From positions 124,001-188,000 of the forward strand of contig JADLGN010000005.1 in NCBI GenBank assembly GCA_020849295.1: a DNA stretch of 64,000 bases, written 5' to 3'. This DNA comes from Bacteroidia bacterium (lineage in GTDB: Bacteria; Bacteroidota; Bacteroidia; NS11-12g; UBA9320). Below the pieces are notes generated by a model. The model ran no database searches, was not told where the DNA came from, and worked only from the letters and a program-made list of their open reading frames with translations. This document shows positions 40,111 to 50,995 of this stretch, in pieces (within the stretch, counting starts at the first letter, position 1; each line of letters opens with the position of its first letter). The translations under genes and the position numbers were made by a program.

Positions 40111-42444
40111 CTATTTTTTCTCAAATTTTACACTTTGCAATTTATTGTCTGCCTTTATTATAATATAATATATTCCGCTACTTAAATCTGCGGTTTTTAT
40201 ATAGACACTGTTTTTTGATTTTACAATTTCTTTTATTTCAATTTGCTTAATTCCGCTTAAATTATAAATTTCTATTTCATCAATCTTTGCAAAGTTTTCA
40301 TCTATTTTTAAATACAAATTATCTTCTACAGGATTTGGGTAAACAAGCCCTTCTCTTAAATTATTATACTTGCTTATATTTAATTTTTTATAAAATACAG
40401 AATCAGAAATTTGTGACCAACAATTTTTATCAGCTATTTTTACTTTATAAAATCCGCTTGCTTTTGCTACAATTTTATAATTATTCATTGTTAATTCATT
40501 TGAATTTTTGAACCATTTATAATTTTCTGCTTTTACACTACATTCAAGAGTATCGTTAGTCAGTATCTTTATTATTGGTTTTTTCGGAATTGGATTTACA
40601 GTTATAAAAACTTCGTTACTCCATTGGCTATAACAACCATAAATATTCTTTACTTTTACCTTGTAACTATCTTGCTTGTAAACCGTGATGGTATCACTTG
40701 TTTTACCATTGTTCCATAAATAAGAAATGAAATTATTTTTTACATATAACAAAGTAGAATCTCCGCTGCAAAACTCTTTATTACCTATTACATTTATTTC
40801 TTGTTTCTCGGGGGTTTCAAGTGCATATATATTTACCGTTTTCGATAAACTGCTTTTGCAGCCATTAGTATCTTTTACAAACAAATAAAACCAGCCTCCT
40901 TGCTTTATTGTTATTATATTTTGCGAATCGCCAGTATTCCAATAATATTCTTTAAAGCCATCGGCAACACTAAGTTTTACACTATCTCCTTTACAAAATG
41001 TAGTATCTGGCAATACACTAATTTGCGGTGGTTTTGGATTTTCAAATACTGTTATTTTTAAACTGTCAGACCACATACTGGTGCAACTATTTTTATCGCT
41101 AACTTTTAATGAAATTGTAATATTCTCTTTAATAATAATTTCAGAATTGTTTTTTCCGTTTGACCACAAATAGTTTGCATAACCAGCCTGACCAATAAGC
41201 TTTACACTATCTCCTTTGCAAAATGATGTATTGCCTGAAACTGAAATTTTAGGCTTTGATGGATTTTTATAAAAGTTAATCTGTATGCTGTCTTCAGCTT
41301 CGCAACCAAAATTATCGCTTACTTTTACGTGATAATTGCCGGTAGAATCGACTGTTATTGTATTTTTAATAGAAATAAAGCTGCCATTTTTTAAATTTTT
41401 CCAATAATAACTATTGCTCATATCTGTTCCGCCAGAAAGTGTAATAGAATTCCCTTCACAAATTGAAGTATCTTTCCCAAGTTCTACTTTTGGCACTGAT
41501 AATACATTTATACCTATTGTATCTGAAGCTGTACAACCATTTTTATCAGTAATTTTTACCCATACATTTTTTTTCCCTAATCCCAGCGAAGTGCCACTTA
41601 TATAGTTAAAAGGTAGCCCAGACCCGTTTGACCATTGATATTTTGAATATCCATTTCCGGCATTTAAGTTTATAAAACTGTTAAGGCATAATACAGTATC
41701 ATTGCCCAAATTTACCTTAGGTGCTCTGGCAATACAAGGCTCAATAGTTCCAATTTTTTCAATATCTTTTGATGAAAGGCATGTATCAAAAATTGCTACT
41801 GACGCTACATCTATAGTGTCATCTTCCTGATCGTTGTCGCCAAAAAACAAGACTTTTGGAGTAAGAGCAAATCTATCGTCAATATCTTGGGTGTCGCCTT
41901 CAAGTATTAGTTTTCCGTTAAGGTAATATCTGTAAAAGTTACCATTGTTTACTGATATTACTAATCTATACCATTTATTTGGGAAAACCGAATCTTTGGT
42001 GTATCCTGTAGCTGCTGTACCTATTCTGCCCGGTTCTTTGCCGGTATTTGGTCTTATAAAACACTCTCCGTCATTACTGTTTGTAGAATCTGTTTGAAAA
42101 AAAGTATGCCATTTTTTTAAGCTTAATATTTTAAAATCAAACATCATAGTATATCTGTTTACAGAATCTCCTCCCCCGTTTGGAGATATATTATGTTTGC
42201 ATTTATAATAACTGCCAATACCTATTCTTATTGCAGTATCATCATACGATGGCCCTTTGGTAATTGTATGATTTCCTATAAGAAATAAATCATTGCCAAC
42301 TGTTGCTTTTGTAATATTTTTTGTATTTTGAAATTTCCAGTAACCGGTTAGATTGTGCCAGTTATTCGGTATCAAATCTTGAGAATTGCAGTTATGAAAT
42401 ATTAAAAACAATACAAAAACGGATAAAAATTTATATAATTTCAT
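40111..42444 (-). CDS. LamG-like domain, Ig-like repeat protein with T9SS sorting domain
   Basis: N-terminal LamG-like region; about six repeats of the form D-x-x-x-C-x-G-x-S-(V/I)-x-L...YxWxxG; C-term LVYPNPVEDNLYLKI...GIYYIIIKADNKLQSVKFEKK. Confidence 0.88.
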   Translation of the reverse strand: MKLYKFLSVFVLFLIFHNCNSQDLIPNNWHNLTGYWKFQNTKNITKATVGNDLFLIGNHTITKGPSYDDTAIRIGIGSYYKCKHNISPNGGGDSVNRYTMMFDFKILSLKKWHTFFQTDSTNSNDGECFIRPNTGKEPGRIGTAATGYTKDSVFPNKWYRLVISVNNGNFYRYYLNGKLILEGDTQDIDDRFALTPKVLFFGDNDQEDDTIDVASVAIFDTCLSSKDIEKIGTIEPCIARAPKVNLGNDTVLCLNSFINLNAGNGYSKYQWSNGSGLPFNYISGTSLGLGKKNVWVKITDKNGCTASDTIGINVLSVPKVELGKDTSICEGNSITLSGGTDMSNSYYWKNLKNGSFISIKNTITVDSTGNYHVKVSDNFGCEAEDSIQINFYKNPSKPKISVSGNTSFCKGDSVKLIGQAGYANYLWSNGKNNSEIIIKENITISLKVSDKNSCTSMWSDSLKITVFENPKPPQISVLPDTTFCKGDSVKLSVADGFKEYYWNTGDSQNIITIKQGGWFYLFVKDTNGCKSSLSKTVNIYALETPEKQEINVIGNKEFCSGDSTLLYVKNNFISYLWNNGKTSDTITVYKQDSYKVKVKNIYGCYSQWSNEVFITVNPIPKKPIIKILTNDTLECSVKAENYKWFKNSNELTMNNYKIVAKASGFYKVKIADKNCWSQISDSVFYKKLNISKYNNLREGLVYPNPVEDNLYLKIDENFAKIDEIEIYNLSGIKQIEIKEIVKSKNSVYIKTADLSSGIYYIIIKADNKLQSVKFEKK

Positions 42445-42637
42445 AATTTAATAAATTGTATTTAAGCTAATAAAATATTTCCAAATATATATTTTAAACA
42501 ATTAAATAATTACTTTTTTGAAATAATAAAAAAACAAAAAATATAAAATTCACAATGCTTTAATTATGTATTCAAAACTTTTCTATTAAAAAACAAAAAA
42601 AGTACTTTTGAAAGTTTGTAATAATCAGAAAAACTAA

Positions 42638-45601
42638 ATGCAAATTTCAGAAAATGCAAATATTGCTTTTATATATTCAGTTGTAAAAAACAACTTTTTA
42701 GGTTGGATAATTGAACCGTATTTAGTTGAAATAACTACAAAAGGCAACTTTTCATTATCGCATCAAAAATTAGTATTTGCCAATTCTCATATATACAAAA
42801 ATCTATTAACAGAAAACGATTTTCAGGCTATTAAAATTCTTGATGAAATAACACCTGAAAACATAACTAAAAAATTTTACAAAAAAGAAAAAATAAGACC
42901 AAAAGAGTTTTTTGAAAAAAAATGCGAAGATCAGCTTTTTGATTTAACAATAAGACCTTTTATCGAACGAAGAATTAATGATGCATTGAGTTTTATTGAT
43001 AAAAACAACATATACTTATCAAACGAAAGCAAAAACCCAACTGATACTAAATTAAAATTTCATAAAGAAAACATTAATATACTTTTTCATTTTAATAGAA
43101 ACGAAAACGAGACACGATATTACATTACAATAAAACTTGAAAATGACAGGCTGAAAATTACAGGCAACAGCGTTTTGCTTACATATCAGCCCGCAAATAT
43201 TATTGTAGAGGATAAGTTTCTTACACTCGAAGATATTGATGGGAAAAAACTTGAGCCATTTCTTACAAAATATTACATAGCTGTAAACCGAAGATCAGAA
43301 GATATTTTCTTTAAAAAATTTGGTCTGGAACTTATTGAAAAGTTTAATGTAAGAGCCGAAGGATTTGATATTATACAAGAAAAACACAGGTCGTCAGCAA
43401 TTATAAAGTTTGAAAAAATTCTAAATAACAAATATGGGTTTATATTGATGTTTGAATATGGTGGACATATTTTTCCTTATCATTCAAAAAAAATGGCTCA
43501 TGCTATATACGAAAGAAATGGCGATGATTTTAAGTTTACAAAATACAAAAGAAGCCGCGAATGGGAAGAACATAAAAAAGAATATTTAGAATCACTCGGA
43601 TTAGTACAACTTGAAGGCTCTGTATTTATAATAAAAACAAGCAATTTACTAGTTTCCGAAAATGATGAATTAGCACAAAAATATTCATCACTTTCATGGC
43701 TCGAAAACAATTTAAAATCTCTTGTAGGTAGGGACTTTAAGATTTTACAAAACATAGGTAAAAACAACTTTTTTTTAGGTCAAAAAAATATGAGGGTTGA
43801 AATTTCTGATAATAGGGACTGGTTTGATATTGCTACAAAAATATGGTTTGGTGATATTGAAATCCCCTTTATCAGTTTACGAAAAAATATACTTGAAGGA
43901 AATCGCGAATATATTTTGCCAAACGGCGAAATTGCCCTGATACCCGAAGAGTGGATGAGCAAGTTTAAAACATTATTTGAATACAATGAAGGCAAAGAGT
44001 CATTAAAAATTAAAAAAATGCATTGGGGCTTGCTCGGAACTTTTGAAACCACTCAAAATATTGAAACCAAGCTCGAAGGGTTGCGAAGTTTCAGCAAAAT
44101 AGAAGAAGTAAAATTGCCTGAACACTTTGTTGGCAACCTAAGAGACTACCAAATTGCAGGATACAATTGGTTGTATTTTTTGAAAAAATACGGTTTTGGG
44201 GCTTGCCTTGCAGATGATATGGGTTTAGGCAAAACCATACAAGCACTTGCATTGCTGCAAAAAGAAAAAGAATTGAACAAATCAACAAATACAAAAATTG
44301 CTAAGCCAGAATTAAATAAGCAATTTCAGTTGTTTTCAGATAATGAAAGTTTGCTTATTTCAAAAACATCTCTGCTTATTGTTCCAATTTCTTTAATTTA
44401 TAATTGGAAAAATGAAGCTGCCAAATTTACGCCATCACTCAAAACCTACGAACATATTGGGCTAACAAGGTTTAAAACAAATGAAAATTTTTCAAATTAC
44501 GATTTAATAATAAGTACTTATGGGACATTGCGAAACGATGAGATACTATTTAAAAATTTTCACTTTCATTATATTATTTTAGATGAAAGTCAAAATATAA
44601 AAAACCCAAATAGTTTAATTTCAAAAACAGTAAGAAATCTGTATTCATCATATAAAATAGTTCTTACCGGAACACCTGTAGAAAATTCGGTAAGAGACCT
44701 CTGGTCGCAGCTTTCATTTGTAAACCCGGGCTTACTTGGAGGATTAAAATTTTTTGAAGACAATTATGTAATACCTATAGAAAAAGAAAACAATATTGAA
44801 AAACTCGAAGAACTGAAAACACTTGTAAAACCATTTATATTAAGAAGAACTAAACAGCAGGTAGCTAAAGAACTTCCAGAAAAAACAGAGCAGATTTTAT
44901 ACTGTGATATGACAGCCGAGCAAGAAAAAATTTACGAAGAAACAAAATCGCAATTCAGAAATATGATATTAGAAAACATTGAACATAATGGACTTAATAA
45001 GGAAAAAATAAATATCATTACAGGACTTACAAGACTAAGGCAAATTGCTAATCATCCAAAACTCACAAATAAAGACTATAAAGAAAACTCTGGTAAATTT
45101 ATTGAACTTATAGAAAGAACATATACAGCAATAAAAAGTGGTCATAAAATTTTAATCTACTCTCAATTTGTTGAACAATTGAAAATAATAAAAAATGCAT
45201 TTGATACTGATGGATTAAAATATTGTTATTTTGATGGTAGCTACAGTGCAAAAGACAGAGAGAAACAAGTAAAAATTTTTCAAAACAATACAGAAATTCC
45301 TATATTTCTTGTTTCACTAAAAGCCGGTGGAGTAGGTCTTACGCTTACTGCAGCCGATTATGTTTTTATTGTTGACCCATGGTGGAATCCATCAGTAGAA
45401 TTGCAAGCAATAGACCGTACTCATAGGATAGGACAAACAAAAAAAATATTCAGCTATAAGTTTATTTCAAAAAATACAGTTGAAGAAAAAATATTAAATC
45501 TTCAAAACAAAAAGCTGAACCTTGCCTCAGAACTAATACTTGCAGAAGAATCATTCTATAAAAAACTTGACATTGATGATATTAAAAATATTTTAGAATA
45601 A
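42638..45601 (+). CDS. SNF2-family DEAD/DEAH helicase
   Basis: LRDYQIAGYNWLYFLKKYGFGACLADDMGLGKTIQ, LDESQNIKN, LTGTPVENSVRDLWSQL, FLVSLKAGGVGLTLTAADYVFIVDPWWNPSVELQAIDRTHRIGQ. Confidence 0.97.
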   Translation: MQISENANIAFIYSVVKNNFLGWIIEPYLVEITTKGNFSLSHQKLVFANSHIYKNLLTENDFQAIKILDEITPENITKKFYKKEKIRPKEFFEKKCEDQLFDLTIRPFIERRINDALSFIDKNNIYLSNESKNPTDTKLKFHKENINILFHFNRNENETRYYITIKLENDRLKITGNSVLLTYQPANIIVEDKFLTLEDIDGKKLEPFLTKYYIAVNRRSEDIFFKKFGLELIEKFNVRAEGFDIIQEKHRSSAIIKFEKILNNKYGFILMFEYGGHIFPYHSKKMAHAIYERNGDDFKFTKYKRSREWEEHKKEYLESLGLVQLEGSVFIIKTSNLLVSENDELAQKYSSLSWLENNLKSLVGRDFKILQNIGKNNFFLGQKNMRVEISDNRDWFDIATKIWFGDIEIPFISLRKNILEGNREYILPNGEIALIPEEWMSKFKTLFEYNEGKESLKIKKMHWGLLGTFETTQNIETKLEGLRSFSKIEEVKLPEHFVGNLRDYQIAGYNWLYFLKKYGFGACLADDMGLGKTIQALALLQKEKELNKSTNTKIAKPELNKQFQLFSDNESLLISKTSLLIVPISLIYNWKNEAAKFTPSLKTYEHIGLTRFKTNENFSNYDLIISTYGTLRNDEILFKNFHFHYIILDESQNIKNPNSLISKTVRNLYSSYKIVLTGTPVENSVRDLWSQLSFVNPGLLGGLKFFEDNYVIPIEKENNIEKLEELKTLVKPFILRRTKQQVAKELPEKTEQILYCDMTAEQEKIYEETKSQFRNMILENIEHNGLNKEKINIITGLTRLRQIANHPKLTNKDYKENSGKFIELIERTYTAIKSGHKILIYSQFVEQLKIIKNAFDTDGLKYCYFDGSYSAKDREKQVKIFQNNTEIPIFLVSLKAGGVGLTLTAADYVFIVDPWWNPSVELQAIDRTHRIGQTKKIFSYKFISKNTVEEKILNLQNKKLNLASELILAEESFYKKLDIDDIKNILE

Positions 45602-45632
45602 TTTGATTTTGAAACTCAAAATATTACTTTTG
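45602..45632 (+). promoter_or_regulatory. Bacteroidetes-type promoter for the small T9SS protein gene
   Basis: TTTG (45602-45605)-N19-TACTTTTG (45625-45632), exact fit to TTTG-N19-TAnnTTTG, upstream of ATG at 45657. Confidence 0.65.
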
Positions 45633-45656
45633 AAATGATAAAAAATTATTAAAAAA

Positions 45657-46385
45657 ATGAAAAAGATATTTACAATTTTGTTTACAATGGCAGCTATTAC
45701 TGTGTTTGGTCAAAGACAATGCGACATGGAAGGTAAAATGGTTTCACCTGCAAACGGACAGTTGATTAAAGCCCAACAACCATTTACACTTCATTATGAA
45801 TTTAAAAACCTCGGTCCAGATGCACTTCAGATTGGTGACACTGTTGTGTGGTACCTATCTATCAATAACGTTATAGTAAATGGTACTTTAATGGGAGGAA
45901 CCCTAAATAAAGATATAGTTAAAGACTCTTCATTTGTAATAAAATATCCAAATTTTGCTTTAAACTTTGGTCAGGAAGTTTCAAATGCAAATATTTGCGG
46001 AGGTCTTATCGTACAAAAAAGAATAGGTGGTGTAAAGGAAGTTACAGACCCAAATGCAAACAACAACAATGGCTGTTCAACAGTAAACATGAGTGCAGAT
46101 GCAAAAACCATAGGCAACATAAATGCAGTAGCTACAGATATTAATGTTTCTCCTAATCCGGCTAAAGATATTGTAAAAGTAAGCTACAATCTTACAAATC
46201 CATATATTGTAAGTTTATCATTGTATGATATTAATGGAAAACAAGTAACTGAAACAATAACTGATAAACAAAGCACAGGTGCTAACAGTTTAACACTAAA
46301 TACTTCTGACCTTAATTCAGGAATATATTTTTATGAATTAAAAGTTGGGAATGAATCTAAGCGTTTTAAAGTTGTAATTCAATAA
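45657..46385 (+). CDS. Small secreted protein with T9SS type A sorting domain
   Basis: Signal peptide MKKIFTILFTMAAITVFGQ; C-term DINVSPNPAKDIVKVSYNL...DINGKQVTE...SGIYFYELKVGNESKRFKVVIQ. Confidence 0.9.
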   Translation: MKKIFTILFTMAAITVFGQRQCDMEGKMVSPANGQLIKAQQPFTLHYEFKNLGPDALQIGDTVVWYLSINNVIVNGTLMGGTLNKDIVKDSSFVIKYPNFALNFGQEVSNANICGGLIVQKRIGGVKEVTDPNANNNNGCSTVNMSADAKTIGNINAVATDINVSPNPAKDIVKVSYNLTNPYIVSLSLYDINGKQVTETITDKQSTGANSLTLNTSDLNSGIYFYELKVGNESKRFKVVIQ

Positions 46386-46407
46386 AAAATTTATAAAATA
46401 TATAATT

Positions 46408-46440
46408 AAAAAATCCCTCATCACAAAAGAGGGATTTTTT
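46408..46440 (+). terminator. Rho-independent-type terminator
   Basis: AAAAAATCCCTC-ATCACAAAA-GAGGGATTTTTT followed by T tract. Confidence 0.85.
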
Positions 46441-46495
46441 TTTAAATATATTTAAATTAAAATAAATATTCATTGTAATATCTTTGCCAATAGTT

Positions 46496-47254
46496 ATGGC
46501 AGGACATAGCAAATGGGCAAATATAAAACACCGCAAAGGGGCACAAGATAAACGAAAATCAAAACTATTTACCCGAATACTTAAAGATATTAGCATAGCT
46601 GTAAAAAACAATGGTGCAAATGCCGATACTAACCCATATTTGAGGCTGGCTTTGCAAAATGCTCGGGGTGCAAATATCCCAAAAGATAAAATTGAAAATG
46701 CAATTAAAAAAGCTTCAGGTCTTGACTCTGTAAATTACGAAGAAACAACTTATGAAGGATATGGCAATGGCGGTATTGCAGTTTTTATTGAAGCAGCAAC
46801 AGACAGCACAAACCGCACATTGGCAAATGTAAGAAGTACATTTTTGAAAAACGGTGGAAGTCTTGGTACCAATGGTTCTTTAAGTCATGTTTTTGTTCAA
46901 AAAGGTATTTTCATTATTCCATTAAGTGAATTAAACAACAAAAATGATGATGATATAGAAATAGAACTTATTGACGGAGGAGCAGAAGAAATCATTAAAT
47001 CAATTGATAATTGGGAAATCACAACAACTTTTGAAAATTTTGGGAATATGCAAAAAAAACTTGATGAATTAGAAATCAAAACAGAAAATGCTTCACTACA
47101 AAGAATTGCATTGCATACTAAAATTTTATCAAATACTGAAGCTCTCAAATTTTTAAAATTTATAGAAAAATTAGAAGACGATGATGATATAAACAATGTA
47201 TATCATAATCTGGAACTTACTGAAGAACTTAAAAAAGAACTAGAAAATCAATAA
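46496..47254 (+). CDS. yebC: YebC/PmpR family regulator
   Basis: [78 protein letters not shown]. Start at ATG 46496 (not TTG 46484). Confidence 0.97.
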   Translation: MAGHSKWANIKHRKGAQDKRKSKLFTRILKDISIAVKNNGANADTNPYLRLALQNARGANIPKDKIENAIKKASGLDSVNYEETTYEGYGNGGIAVFIEAATDSTNRTLANVRSTFLKNGGSLGTNGSLSHVFVQKGIFIIPLSELNNKNDDDIEIELIDGGAEEIIKSIDNWEITTTFENFGNMQKKLDELEIKTENASLQRIALHTKILSNTEALKFLKFIEKLEDDDDINNVYHNLELTEELKKELENQ

Positions 47255-47262
47255 AAAATAAA

Positions 47263-48804
47263 ATGGACAAGCGACAAAAACTAATTAATAAAAGACAACA
47301 AAGCAAACAGGGAGGCGGCCTTGATAAAATTGAATCACAGCACAGCAAAGGCAAACTTACTGCAAGAGAGCGAATTGAGCTATTGTTGGACGATGGTAGT
47401 TTTGAAGAGATTGATGCATTTGTAAAACACCGCAGTTATGATTTTGGAATGGAAAAAATTCATTATCCGGGTGATGGAGTAGTTACCGGATATGGAACAG
47501 TAAACGGAAGATTAATTTTTGTTTTCTCACAAGATTTTACTGTATTTGGCGGTTCTTTAAGCGAAACACACGCTGAAAAAATATGCAAGATAATGGATAT
47601 GGCAATGAAAAACGGCGCCCCTGTGATTGGATTAAACGATAGTGGAGGAGCACGAATACAAGAAGGTGTAGTTTCTTTGGGTGGATATGCTGATATTTTT
47701 TACCGAAACACATTGGCAAGTGGGGTAATTCCACAAATTTCAGTTATTATGGGACCTTGTGCCGGTGGTGCTGTTTACAGTCCTGCAATTACCGATTATA
47801 TTATTATGGTTGAAAAAACATCTTATATGTTTGTTACAGGACCAAATGTTGTAAAAACTGTAACAAATGAAGAAGTTAGCAGTGAAGATTTAGGTGGGGC
47901 AAGTGTACATGGTATTAAATCAGGTGTTTCACATATAAATGCTAAAAACGAATTAGATGCTATTAATAATCTTAAAAAACTGTTAAGCTATATACCACAA
48001 AACTGTGAAGAAAATACGCCAAATTACGATTACAATCTGCTACCTGATGAAACAAGAAATGAATTGATTGAAATTGTTCCTCAAAATCCAAATCAGCCTT
48101 ACGACATTAGAGAAGTTATTAATGGCACTATAGACTCTGACAGTTTTTATGAAATTCATAAAAATTTTGCCGAAAATATTGTAGTTGGGTTTGCACGTCT
48201 CGCAGGAAGAAGTATTGGAATTGTAGCAAACCAGCCGGTATTTCTTGCAGGTGTACTCGATGTAAAAAGCAGTCAAAAAGCAGCTCGTTTTGTTAGATTT
48301 TGTGATGCTTTCAATATTCCACTGCTTGTTTTTGAAGATGTTCCAGGATTTTTGCCCGGTACAGATCAGGAATGGAATGGAATAATTACAAATGGTGCAA
48401 AACTGCTTTATGCATTTTGTGAAGCTACAGTGCCAAGAGTAACAGTAATTACCCGAAAAGCTTATGGTGGGGCTTATGATGTTATGAATAGTAAACATAT
48501 AGGAGCTGACCTCAACTTTGCATGGCCTACCGCCGAAATTGCAGTAATGGGAGCAAAAGGTGCTGCCGAAATTATTTTTAAAAGAGAAATTAGCGAAGCA
48601 AATGATAAAGTTAAAGCATTAAAACAAAAAGAAGATGAGTATGGCGGTATATTCGCAAATCCATATCGGGCAGCAGAAAGAGGTTTTATTGATGAAGTTA
48701 TTCTTCCTGAAGAAACAAGATATAAATTGATAAAGGCTTTTAAAATGTTGGAAAATAAAGTTGATAACAGACCAAGGAAAAAACACGGTAATATTCCATT
48801 GTAA
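47263..48804 (+). CDS. Acyl-CoA (propionyl/methylmalonyl-type) carboxylase carboxyltransferase, beta subunit
   Basis: [107 protein letters not shown]. Confidence 0.95.
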   Translation: MDKRQKLINKRQQSKQGGGLDKIESQHSKGKLTARERIELLLDDGSFEEIDAFVKHRSYDFGMEKIHYPGDGVVTGYGTVNGRLIFVFSQDFTVFGGSLSETHAEKICKIMDMAMKNGAPVIGLNDSGGARIQEGVVSLGGYADIFYRNTLASGVIPQISVIMGPCAGGAVYSPAITDYIIMVEKTSYMFVTGPNVVKTVTNEEVSSEDLGGASVHGIKSGVSHINAKNELDAINNLKKLLSYIPQNCEENTPNYDYNLLPDETRNELIEIVPQNPNQPYDIREVINGTIDSDSFYEIHKNFAENIVVGFARLAGRSIGIVANQPVFLAGVLDVKSSQKAARFVRFCDAFNIPLLVFEDVPGFLPGTDQEWNGIITNGAKLLYAFCEATVPRVTVITRKAYGGAYDVMNSKHIGADLNFAWPTAEIAVMGAKGAAEIIFKREISEANDKVKALKQKEDEYGGIFANPYRAAERGFIDEVILPEETRYKLIKAFKMLENKVDNRPRKKHGNIPL

Positions 48805-48816
48805 TTTTTTAATAAA

Positions 48817-48852
48817 TAAAAAAAGCCTGCTTTGAAAAAAGCAGGCTTTTTT
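48817..48852. terminator. Bidirectional terminator between convergent genes
   Basis: AAAAAGCCTGCTTT-GAA-AAAAGCAGGCTTTTT inverted repeat between stops at 48804 and 48873. Confidence 0.85.
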
Positions 48853-48872
48853 ATAAAATATCTGTTTAAATT

Positions 48873-49748
48873 TTAATCAAAGTTTTTGTTTGAACCTAAA
48901 GTAACTCTTTGAACATTTTCAACGTAAGGAGCACTTACGCTTTTGAAATATACAAATGCTGTAATATCAGTTTTAGCAATTACTGAAGGATCCAAACCAG
49001 CTATATCAATGTCAAAATCATATTCACTTAATGAACCTGCTTTTGTTTTTTCAGTAGCTATTAGAGTACCGTTCATAGTATTTAAAGGCTTTCTAAAAAC
49101 ATTATGATGGATATAACCTTTTACTGGGCTACCTTTTTGATACATTGGGTGTCCTGCAGTATTATTATAAAAATTTACCTGATCCCAACCTGCACCTGTT
49201 CCGCTCATTTCTTTTTCTGTAAGATAAGCAATCATATAATATTTACCGGCAGGTAAATCATTTTTTCCTACTCCCACTTTAATTTTCACCTTATAAACAA
49301 ATCCTTCTTTTTTGCTTGCATCAATTGATAAACCGCATTTAGCATCCTCTCCAGTAACTGCTGCAGCTTTAGTTGCCCAACCAGAACGAGATTCACATTT
49401 TCCTCCTGTTCTGTTAATCATACCTGTTGGGTTTCCTGAAGAATATGTATCTGAAAATGCCTGACTTTCAGTAGTCATCATATTATCAGTTCCCTGATAA
49501 TTATTGTGCATAGCTACACTATAAACCACATTAGCACCATAAGATGCAATTAATTTGTCAACAAATACAGGTCCGTCAGGGCAATATGTGCATCCTGCAC
49601 AAGTGGTATATTCTACTAAAACCTTTGAAGTGTAATTTTCAGGAGCTTTAACTCCACCTGTTGGATCATCCGGATCATCTCCACCTTTGTCTTTACAAGA
49701 AAATAAAGCTAAACTTACAACTGTTGCTAATACTAGTAATTTTTTCAT
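48873..49748 (-). CDS. Omp28-related lipoprotein, thioredoxin-like
   Basis: Lipobox ALFSCKDKGG; VLVEYTTCAGCTYCPDGPVFVDKLIASYGANVVYSVAMHN...NPTGMINR. Confidence 0.85.
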   Translation of the reverse strand: MKKLLVLATVVSLALFSCKDKGGDDPDDPTGGVKAPENYTSKVLVEYTTCAGCTYCPDGPVFVDKLIASYGANVVYSVAMHNNYQGTDNMMTTESQAFSDTYSSGNPTGMINRTGGKCESRSGWATKAAAVTGEDAKCGLSIDASKKEGFVYKVKIKVGVGKNDLPAGKYYMIAYLTEKEMSGTGAGWDQVNFYNNTAGHPMYQKGSPVKGYIHHNVFRKPLNTMNGTLIATEKTKAGSLSEYDFDIDIAGLDPSVIAKTDITAFVYFKSVSAPYVENVQRVTLGSNKNFD

Positions 49749-49781
49749 ATCAAATTATTTTTTATTTTTTAAATTATACTT

Positions 49782-49814
49782 CAAATCTATAAAAAATTTA
49801 TTCATATTTCCAAT
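49782..49814 (-). promoter_or_regulatory. Putative promoter for the Omp28-like gene
   Basis: Plus-strand CAAATCTA (49782-49789), i.e. TAGATTTG, with CAAT (ATTG) 21 nt further upstream inside the end of purM. Confidence 0.4.
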
Positions 49815-50967
49815 TTAATATTTCATTTTTATAAAAAATATTCAAATCTTTACTTTTTGATGATTTACATTCTCCAATAATCTGACAGTCAATACCCCAT
49901 TTTAATGATTTTTTAATTATTTCTTCAGCTGTATTGGTATCAGTATATATTTCTATCCTATGTCCCATATTAAAAACTTCAAACATTTCTTTAGCATTGG
50001 TTTGTGTTGTTCTATATATTGTTTCAAATAATGGAGGAATAGGCATTAGATTATTTTTAACGATTTTAATATTTTCAACAAACTTCATCACCTTTGTTTG
50101 TCCTCCGCCTGTACAATGAATAATTCCGTTTATTTTTGAGCGAAACTCATTTATTATTTCTTTTAAAAGTGGAGCATAAGTTCTAGTAGGCGATAAAATT
50201 GCTTTACCAATTGTTAAATCTGAATTGGGCAACTTGTCAGTAAGTTTGAATTTCCCTGTATAATAATATTCTGGTTGAGCAAGTGAGTCAAAACTTTCAG
50301 GATATTTGTCTTTATAACTTTTATCAAGTAAATCATGCCTTGCAGAAGTAAGTCCATTACTTCCCATTCCTGCATTATATAAATCTTCATATATTGCTTT
50401 TCCGTAAGATGCTAAGCCAACTATTACATTTCCGGGTTTTATATTTATCTCTATTACTTCACTTTTTGGCAATCTGGTAGTAAAAGTACTGTCAACTACA
50501 ATTGTTCGAACTAAGTCACCAATATCAGCTGTTTCTCCTCCCATGTTTCTAATACATATCCCATATTTATCCATAGAATTACAAAATTCTGTTGTTCCGT
50601 TTATTATTTCTGCTATTACTTCACCCGGGATTTTGAATTTGTTTCTACCTATTGTAGATGATAATAAGAAAGGACCAACAGCTCCAGTACATAATATGTC
50701 ATCAAGATTCATTACTATCGAATCTTGTGCAATACCTTTCCATACTGAAATATCTCCTGTTTCTTTCCAATATATATATGCAAGGCTCGATTTTGTACCT
50801 GCCCCGTCAGAGTGCATTATGTTGCACCACTTGATATCATTGGCAAGATAATCTTCTGTAATTTTGCAAAAAGCATTGGGATATAACCCTTTGTCAAGAT
50901 TTTTTATTGCATTATGAACATCTTCTTTTTGCGATGATACACCGCGTTTGAGATATTTTTCAGACAT
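49798..50967 (-). CDS. purM: Phosphoribosylformylglycinamidine cyclo-ligase (AIR synthase)
   Basis: MHSDGAGTKSSLAYIYWKETGD, LRT-like IRNMGGETADIGDLVRTIVVD, GLASYGKAIYEDLYNAGMGSNGLTSARHDLL, IIHCTGGGQTKVMKF. Confidence 0.93.
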   Translation of the reverse strand: MSEKYLKRGVSSQKEDVHNAIKNLDKGLYPNAFCKITEDYLANDIKWCNIMHSDGAGTKSSLAYIYWKETGDISVWKGIAQDSIVMNLDDILCTGAVGPFLLSSTIGRNKFKIPGEVIAEIINGTTEFCNSMDKYGICIRNMGGETADIGDLVRTIVVDSTFTTRLPKSEVIEINIKPGNVIVGLASYGKAIYEDLYNAGMGSNGLTSARHDLLDKSYKDKYPESFDSLAQPEYYYTGKFKLTDKLPNSDLTIGKAILSPTRTYAPLLKEIINEFRSKINGIIHCTGGGQTKVMKFVENIKIVKNNLMPIPPLFETIYRTTQTNAKEMFEVFNMGHRIEIYTDTNTAEEIIKKSLKWGIDCQIIGECKSSKSKDLNIFYKNEILNWKYE

Positions 50968-50995
50968 TCAAAAATTATTAATATTCTTTGTTTTT

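Noticed and set aside
42638-45601. SNF2 helicase as part of a defence system
   Set aside because: No neighbouring methylase, nuclease, PLD or other defence genes; flanked by ordinary surface protein genes, so treated as a stand-alone helicase.
48040-48498. 152-aa minus-strand ORF
   Set aside because: Antisense to the acyl-CoA carboxylase gene; composition looks like a reverse-frame artefact.
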